Source of the DNA: JABCYV01 sp963729325
GTDB taxonomy: Bacteria; Acidobacteriota; Terriglobia; Terriglobales; Acidobacteriaceae
Assembly: GCA_963729325.1 (NCBI GenBank)
Contig: CAVSNS010000012.1
Coordinates: 5,497 to 69,496, forward strand
Direction: 5' to 3'
DNA length: 64,000 bases
Made by a program: the position numbers and the translations under genes. How positions within the stretch are numbered: position 1 is the stretch's first letter; every line of letters starts with the position of its first letter. The notes beneath the pieces were generated by a model. It made no database searches, was not told the origin of the DNA, and worked only from the letters and a program-made list of their open reading frames with translations. Positions 58,653 to 64,000 of the stretch are shown one piece after another.

Positions 58653-61600
58653 ATGGCGTTTGGTTTTGGTTTCAACAAGCAGAAGGTTCTGAGCACTGCG
58701 GAGAAATTCGTCCAGCAGGGCAAGCTGCCTAACGCAATCGCTGAGTACGAAAAGATCCTGAAGGCTGACCCCAAGGACCTCACCGTGAACAACACTGTGG
58801 GAGACTTGCACGCACGGCTCGGCCAAAATGACAAGGCCATCGAATGCTTCAAGAGTGTAGGCGATGCCTATGCCACCCAGGGCTTCACGGTCAAAGCCAT
58901 CGCCATGTACAAGAAGCTGACCAAGCTCAAGCCCACGTTGGAAGGGGTGCTGAGGCTGGCTGAGCTGTACACTCAGCAGGGCTTGTTCAATGATGCGCGG
59001 GCGCAATACTTGCAGGTCGCAGAAGAGTTTCTGCGAGCCGGCGAACTGGAACAGGCAGTCCGCATTTTCCAGAAGACGTTGGAGATGGATCCGGAAAACG
59101 TGGCCATGCGGGTGCGGTTGGCCGAGGTTTACCTCCGGCTCAACAAGAAGACCGAAGCCTGGCAAATTTTCGCTTCCGCCGCGGATAGCCTGCGGGCACG
59201 AGGCCAATTGGGACCGGCTGAAGAAATTCTGCAGCGCATGCTCACGCTCGATCCGGGCAACAGCCACGCGCTTCTGCAGCGCGGGCGAAATGCGTTTGAC
59301 TCTGGCGACATGGCGGGGGCCATTGCGAACCTGGAGAAGGTCGCCGACCTGGATTCGCATCCCGACGGACTGCGGGCTTTGATGCAGGCTTATCTGCAGA
59401 GCGGGCGCTTGGACGATGCAGGAACCCTCGCGGGGAAATTGTTTACAGTCCACAACGACAGCGCAGCCATCACCAGCTATGCCGAAGCCTTGATGGCGGC
59501 TGGACGTTTCGAGGACCTGCTACTGGTCTATCAGCAGTATTCCGATCGGCTATTGGCGACGGAGTCGGCGAATGTTCTGGAAAGTCTGCATGCCATGATC
59601 GGGCATGTGCGCGAGAACGCGCCGCTTCTGGAAACGCTGCTCGAGCTACTTCAGAAAGCAGGAGACACCACTCACACGACCGAGGTTTATGAACTCCTCG
59701 CACATGCCTACGTACACTCGGGCGAACTGGAAAAGGCGCGCGACTACTATCTGAAGCTCACCCAACTCGAACCGCAGAACCAGCTCCACACTCGCAATTA
59801 TCAGCAGATTGTGGCGCGATTGGGAGGCGGAATCAGTTCTTCCCGGTTGATTACGGCGGAAGAAGGAGCGGTGCTGGTCGAGGAATTGGAAGCTACCGCC
59901 CCGTTTATCGATCAACGTTACCATGACGATGTGGCTCTGACCGTCCGCGCGGCCCTGACTGACGCGGAGCTTTTCGTTTCCTATAACATGCCCGCCAAAG
60001 CCTTGGGGCCGTTGCTGTCCGCACTGCCTAAGGCGCCAAAAGATTTGCGTTTGAACCAGCGTTTGGCCGCCCTGCACACCCGAGCCGGCCGTTTTGCCGA
60101 GGCAGCGGTTTGCTGCCGCGCGCTGGAAAGTATCTATCACGACGCGGGGTACCCAGAGGAGGCCACTCGTTACGGCCAGTTGGCCGACAAGTACGAGGAA
60201 CGCACCTCGGCGAGTACGGTAGAGGCCGAAAAGGTGGTCGCGAAGGAATGGCAGGTAGAGCCGCAAGTTGCTTCTCCTGGCGCAGATCCAGTTCATCCGA
60301 CTGTGGGTGCGAAACCCGCTGCTGCCGCGGCAACTGGACTCTTCTTCCATGCGCCAGGCGTAGCTCCGCTGGGAGAATCGGCGGCAGAGGCGACCGAGTT
60401 CGAGGTGCATTCTGGGTCGGCTGCGGAGAAAGAAATCGACATCTCTGCCGAGTGGGAGGGAGAGCTCTGCGGAGGGCCACCAGCCTTGCTGCGAGAAGGA
60501 GTCACCACCGAAGCCTTGGCGCCTCCACCGGCAGCGCCTCCGCAGCGCCAAGCGATCGAGGAAACAATCGAGGAAATCCGCTTCTATTTGACGCATTCCA
60601 TGGCGGAACAGGCGCGAATGGCTTTCGCCAAGTTGGAGCGCCTCAAGCCGGATGCTGCGATGCTGTCGGCCATCGACGCGGAGATCGAAGCGGCCATCGC
60701 ACAAACGCCGGCTGAGCCTGAAGTGGTCGAAGAAATGTCGGTGGAAGAAATCGGCGCCGCTCCAGTCGAGGAAGCGACTGCGCCTCCGCCAAACTCGGGA
60801 TCCGGCGCACTCAGGGAATTTGTGTCCGAACTCGACTCCTCGCTGGGGGACAGCTTCCTGCCCAAGACAGTCACTCGCGAAGTGGAGCCCACATCAAATC
60901 CGGCCATGCCGGAACACGCCGTGGCGAGTACAGCTCCTACTCCAGCTGGAATGCTGAGTGATTTCGTCTCCGACCTGGAAGCTTCGCTGGGTGACACCTT
61001 TTTGCCGCAAGCGCCAGTACCGCAACCCGAGGTCGAAGCTGAAGCGAAGCCGCAGCCAGCCACCAAAAAAGCCAGCAAGAGTGAGGCGGGCAGTGTACAG
61101 GGACCTCAGTTCGCGGCTCCCATGGCTACAGCAGGGGTGGCGACGGCACCAGCGTTGGAGCCGGTGACGGCATCTCCGACTTTCACCTATCAGCCTTCGA
61201 AAATGCGGCCCCTGGCTCCCGAGGCACAGCGTCCGATGCCGATGTCGGCAGGCAGTGCTGGAATAGACCTGGCTGACATGTTCGGCGAACTAAAGCACGA
61301 GTTGGAAGAGGACACCGCGACCGCCGACGAGGATCCCGAAACGCACTATAACCTTGGGGTGGCCTTCCGCGAGATGGGATTGTTGGACGAAGCCATTGGT
61401 GAACTGCAGAAGGTATGCCTGGCGGTGGACCGCGGGCATACGTTCCCGCAACTCATGCAGACTTACACTTGGCTCGCCCAATGTTTCCTTGATAAGGGAG
61501 TGCCTGAGGCAGCAATTCGCTGGTACGAACGCGCTCTCAAACTCTCTGGCATTGACGGGGAAACCCGCACCGCGCTGCACTACGAGCTGGCTTCCGCCTA

Positions 61601-61709
61601 TCAGGCCGCAGGAAATAGGCCTGAAGCTCTCAATCATTTCACCGAGGTGTACGGCAGCAACATTGACTACCGCGATGTGGCTGAGCGCATAAAGGCCCTG
61701 AAGTCGTAG
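58653..61709 (+). CDS. Large TPR protein with disordered linker
   Basis: 1,018 residues without signal peptide. Residues ~1-520 are about a dozen TPRs (FVQQGKLPNAIAEYEKILKA, ARLGQNDKAIECFKSVGDAY, AVRIFQKTLEMDPENVAMRV). Residues ~520-870 are Pro/Ala/Glu-rich and probably unfolded, but hold a twice-repeated motif (FVSELDSSLGDSFLP near 722; FVSDLEASLGDTFLP near 769) and IDLADMFGELKHELEED near 871. A last TPR block (ETHYNLGVAFREMGLLDEAI) closes the protein. It probably acts as a scaffold in a large complex; similar proteins occur in Acidobacteria. GGAG lies 11 bases before the ATG. Confidence 0.88.
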   Translation: MAFGFGFNKQKVLSTAEKFVQQGKLPNAIAEYEKILKADPKDLTVNNTVGDLHARLGQNDKAIECFKSVGDAYATQGFTVKAIAMYKKLTKLKPTLEGVLRLAELYTQQGLFNDARAQYLQVAEEFLRAGELEQAVRIFQKTLEMDPENVAMRVRLAEVYLRLNKKTEAWQIFASAADSLRARGQLGPAEEILQRMLTLDPGNSHALLQRGRNAFDSGDMAGAIANLEKVADLDSHPDGLRALMQAYLQSGRLDDAGTLAGKLFTVHNDSAAITSYAEALMAAGRFEDLLLVYQQYSDRLLATESANVLESLHAMIGHVRENAPLLETLLELLQKAGDTTHTTEVYELLAHAYVHSGELEKARDYYLKLTQLEPQNQLHTRNYQQIVARLGGGISSSRLITAEEGAVLVEELEATAPFIDQRYHDDVALTVRAALTDAELFVSYNMPAKALGPLLSALPKAPKDLRLNQRLAALHTRAGRFAEAAVCCRALESIYHDAGYPEEATRYGQLADKYEERTSASTVEAEKVVAKEWQVEPQVASPGADPVHPTVGAKPAAAAATGLFFHAPGVAPLGESAAEATEFEVHSGSAAEKEIDISAEWEGELCGGPPALLREGVTTEALAPPPAAPPQRQAIEETIEEIRFYLTHSMAEQARMAFAKLERLKPDAAMLSAIDAEIEAAIAQTPAEPEVVEEMSVEEIGAAPVEEATAPPPNSGSGALREFVSELDSSLGDSFLPKTVTREVEPTSNPAMPEHAVASTAPTPAGMLSDFVSDLEASLGDTFLPQAPVPQPEVEAEAKPQPATKKASKSEAGSVQGPQFAAPMATAGVATAPALEPVTASPTFTYQPSKMRPLAPEAQRPMPMSAGSAGIDLADMFGELKHELEEDTATADEDPETHYNLGVAFREMGLLDEAIGELQKVCLAVDRGHTFPQLMQTYTWLAQCFLDKGVPEAAIRWYERALKLSGIDGETRTALHYELASAYQAAGNRPEALNHFTEVYGSNIDYRDVAERIKALKS

Positions 61710-61794
61710 AATGTGTCGATGGGCTTTTTCTTAAACCTGCGGGTGTGCGCTGGAATATCCTGGAAAATCGCTCCGACCAGATGGGGAGCGCGAA

Positions 61795-62181
61795 TTGACT
61801 CCTGATCCAGATACTCCCACCCAGGAGATTTCACCCAGTTCCGTGCGAAGCGAGCTGCCATCCCCGGATGGAGGGGGTGACTCTGCCACGACATTGCAGT
61901 CGGAGGCGTGTGGAGCGAATCGGCTGAGTGGCATGAACCTTTGGCTACATCGGCTCTTGGTGCTGCTGTTCGTGTTTCTTTGCGCGGGGGCTGGAGTGCT
62001 GCTGGTTGTGGTGCCCTGGACACCACAGTGGACCGACAACTATCTGCTGTTGCGCTGGCCAGGACTGCGGACATTCGTGTCCAATGGTTTTGTCCGCGGT
62101 TTGTGCAGCGGGTTGGGAGTGCTCGATATCTGGATCGGTTTCCGAGAAGCAGTCCATTACCGCGAGTTGAAGGCATCCTGA
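61795..62181 (+). CDS. Small membrane protein
   Basis: 128 residues from a TTG at 61795. A polar N-terminal ~50 residues, then two membrane helices (RLLVLLFVFLCAGAGVLLVV and a weaker GLCSGLGVLDIWIGFREAVH). No family name is known to me. It lies between the TPR and LOG genes, same strand. Confidence 0.6.
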   Translation: MTPDPDTPTQEISPSSVRSELPSPDGGGDSATTLQSEACGANRLSGMNLWLHRLLVLLFVFLCAGAGVLLVVVPWTPQWTDNYLLLRWPGLRTFVSNGFVRGLCSGLGVLDIWIGFREAVHYRELKAS

Positions 62182-62254
62182 AATAGTTGGCAGGGCGCAA
62201 TTCAATCCTTCTGGTCGATTTGAACGCCTTGAAAAAATCACGGAAAAGATAATC

Positions 62255-63126
62255 ATGAGTGAAAGTCCAATCAAATCTGCGCCACTGGCGTACCAGAACG
62301 AACGTTTTCTCGACAGCCCGGATGGGCGAATCCTGCGCATCCTATCGGAGTACAGTGAGCCGCTTTCGCGTTTCCGCCGCGAGCAGATCCAGGACACCGT
62401 GGTGTTCTTTGGCTCGGCACGCTTCCACAGCCGTTCGCACGCTGAAGGCATTCTTAGCGAAGCGCAAAATAAAGGAGGCGGAGCTTCACCCGACGCGCAC
62501 AAACAGGCGCTCGCCACGGTAGAGATGGCCCGCTATTACGAGGATGCCCGACGCTTGGCGCATCTGCTTACCCGATGGTCGGTGCAGATTCCGGCACGCA
62601 GACGGCGATTTGTGGTCACCACGGGCGGTGGTCCGGGCATTATGGAAGCGGCAAATCTGGGCGCGCACGAAGCCGGCGGCAAAACTATCGGCCTGAACAT
62701 CAATCTGCCCTTTGAGCAAAGTCCCAATCCCTATATCACCCCGGCGCTGAACTTTGAGTTTCATTACTTTTCATGCGCAAGTTCTGGTTCGCCTATCTCG
62801 CCAAAGCGCTGGTGATTTTCCCCGGCGGCTTCGGCACGCTTGACGAATTGTTCGAAATCCTGACTCTGGCGCAAACCCAGAAGCTGGCTAAGAAAATTCT
62901 GGTTGTCATCTATGGCAGCGAGTATTGGAATCGCCTGATCAATTTTCAGACCATGGTGGACGCAGGCACCATCTCGCCCCCTGATCTGGATCTTTTCCGC
63001 ATGGTGGACTCGCCCGAAGAAGGTTTTGAATTTCTGCGGGATGGCCTGACCAAGTACCATCTGGGAACGGAGCAACCAAAGCGAGTGGCGGAGGCCGTGC
63101 CGGAGATCGCCAAGACCAATCCATAA
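62255..63126 (+). CDS. LOG family (lysine-decarboxylase-like) protein, frameshifted
   Basis: About 290 residues. Rossmann-like nucleotide phosphoribohydrolase type. TVVFFGSARFHSRSHAEGIL, then the family signature in two parts: VVTTGGGPGIMEAANLGAHE and, after a one-base shift near 62770, VIFPGGFGTLDELFEILTLA. By family it releases cytokinin-like bases or other N6-modified adenines from their monophosphates, but many bacterial members are uncharacterised. Frame continuity FEFHYF/MRKFWFAYLAKA supports a sequence error. Confidence 0.85.
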
Positions 63127-63138
63127 AGCAGTCGTCGG

Positions 63139-63168
63139 TCGTCAGTGTTCAGGGAAGGCGCCTGACGA
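63139..63168. repeat. Intergenic hairpin
   Basis: TCGTCAG pairs with CTGACGA across a 16-base loop in the gap between the LOG gene and thiE. No T tract, so termination is unsure. Confidence 0.4.
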
Positions 63169-63190
63169 CTGAGATTAGCGACCGAAACTC

Positions 63191-63828
63191 TTGCTTCTCT
63201 ATTACATAACTGATCGCACCCAACTTGCTGATGACGAGCCTGCTAGGCGACGGCGGCTTTTGGAAAAAATCAGCGAGGCGGCGCGCGGTCGGGTGGACTA
63301 CATTCAGTTGCGCGAGAAAGACCTGGCGGCTCGTGAACTGGAGTCGTTCGCTCGCGAAGCAGTGCGGGTTGTATGCGACGCATCGCAATCCCCGGCGCAC
63401 CTTGGGACCAAGAGCGCAGAACCCGGCTGCTCATAAACTCCCGAACCGATGTTGCCCTCGCTTCGGCGCAGATCCGTTCATTTGCGGTCGACGATATCTC
63501 GGCGTCCGAGGTTAGGAATGTTTGGAAACAGGCGGGGCGCAGTAGCGGACCCATCGTGAGCGTCTCGTGCCACAGTTCTGAAGAGGTGCACCATGCCGCT
63601 TCTGAGGGCGCGGATTTTGTGGTCTTTGCTCCGGTATTCGAGAAGAACACGGTTGCAGGCGCCGCACCAACCGGTCTTAGGGCGCTGCGTCAAGCGTGTC
63701 GGGAGAAGATCCCGTCGTGACCAGTGGAGGCGTAACTGGAAAATGCCGGAGCTTGCGCGGAGGCCGGAGCAGCCAGGATTGCAGGCATCCGGTTATTTCA
63801 GGATGGCGAGATCGGCCGGAGCAGTTGA
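63191..63828 (+). CDS. thiE: Thiamine-phosphate synthase, multiply frameshifted
   Basis: TIM-barrel enzyme joining the thiazole and pyrimidine halves of thiamine. Starts at the TTG at 63191 (LLYYITDRTQLADDE). Segments in three frames line up with the family: RVDYIQLREKDLAARELESF, LLINSRTDVALA, VHLRS/DDISASEVRNVW, VSVSCHSSEEVHHAASEGAD, FVVFAPVFEKN, and finally ENAGACAEAGAARIAGIRLF ending at 63828. At least four one-base shifts are required between 63370 and 63740. No TPP riboswitch is seen upstream. Confidence 0.8.
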
Positions 63829-64000
63829 AATTTTGCGAGGCTTAACCGCAGGCTGAAGGTCAGGGAGAATTGTCTAGACTTACTACGCTGGGCGCGCGAT
63901 CGGGTTTTTCCGCTGCCGGCGCCGTAAACTAGATTTTTATGCCCTCACGGGACTAACAATCCACACCCGATTGCGATTTCCGAGTTATGCCATACTACCT
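63829..64000. other. Window end, no gene recognised
   Basis: No coding frame or RNA gene could be identified in the last 172 bases. Confidence 0.4.

Noticed and set aside
63127..63190. TPP riboswitch before thiE
   Set aside because: The gap is 64 bases and lacks the conserved TPP blocks; only a simple hairpin is present.

Overview
The window reads as chromosomal DNA of a soil-type Acidobacteriota (Terriglobia-like). This is inferred from gene content, not from a marker gene. The indicators are an Oar-type TonB-dependent receptor with an N-terminal carboxypeptidase-regulatory domain, a winged-helix/TolB-like/TPR one-protein regulator, two small secreted 'PFEF' proteins, a DUF-type HExxHxxGxxH metalloprotease and moderately high G+C. 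About sixteen genes, including housekeeping ones (leuC, thiE, a Trm112-like gene), are broken by single-base frameshifts, and most are probably sequence or assembly errors. Spans below cover the whole reconstructed gene.

Layout. 0.1-18.6 kb is mostly minus-strand housekeeping: an M3 dipeptidase, a SAM-I riboswitch followed by thrC-like and moaD-like genes, ddl, arginase, a GxxExxY protein, asnS, a sugar-phosphate isomerase-like protein, gamma-glutamyltransferase, an HtrA-like protease, coaE-folD and a Trm112-like protein. 18.8-32.2 kb holds membrane glycosyltransferases, a MacB-like permease, a 2OG-Fe(II) oxygenase, leuCD, a selenocysteine-containing peroxiredoxin/DsbD-like protein and a large zinc protease. 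At 32.5 kb an intact tRNA-Ser(UGA) is the target of a ~10.6 kb integrated island. The island is bounded by a perfect 59-bp direct repeat of the tRNA 3' half (32527-32585 and 43154-43212). It carries a tyrosine integrase, a resolvase remnant, a winged-helix/TPR regulator, an Oar receptor, a YncE-like beta-propeller and a citrate/tricarballylate-type MFS carrier.

43.2-64 kb holds a damaged GH71/99-like hydrolase, a haloperoxidase remnant, a two-subunit molybdenum hydroxylase, a Cu/Zn superoxide dismutase, a fused acyl-AMP ligase/ACP/PlsC protein, a second selenoprotein (AhpD-like, CxxU), a MetR-like LysR regulator, an RNase A-type toxin with its immunity gene, a parS-like centromere site, a giant TPR protein, a LOG-family protein and thiE.

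The most notable points are these. Two in-frame UGA codons lie exactly at redox-active positions, each followed at the right distance by a SECIS-like hairpin. A SAM-I riboswitch controls a thrC-moaD pair, suggesting a sulfur-carrier route to homocysteine or methionine. There is a tRNA-Ser island with candidate integrase arm sites at both ends. A translationally coupled, lipoprotein-type RNase A toxin/immunity pair lies beside a parS site.
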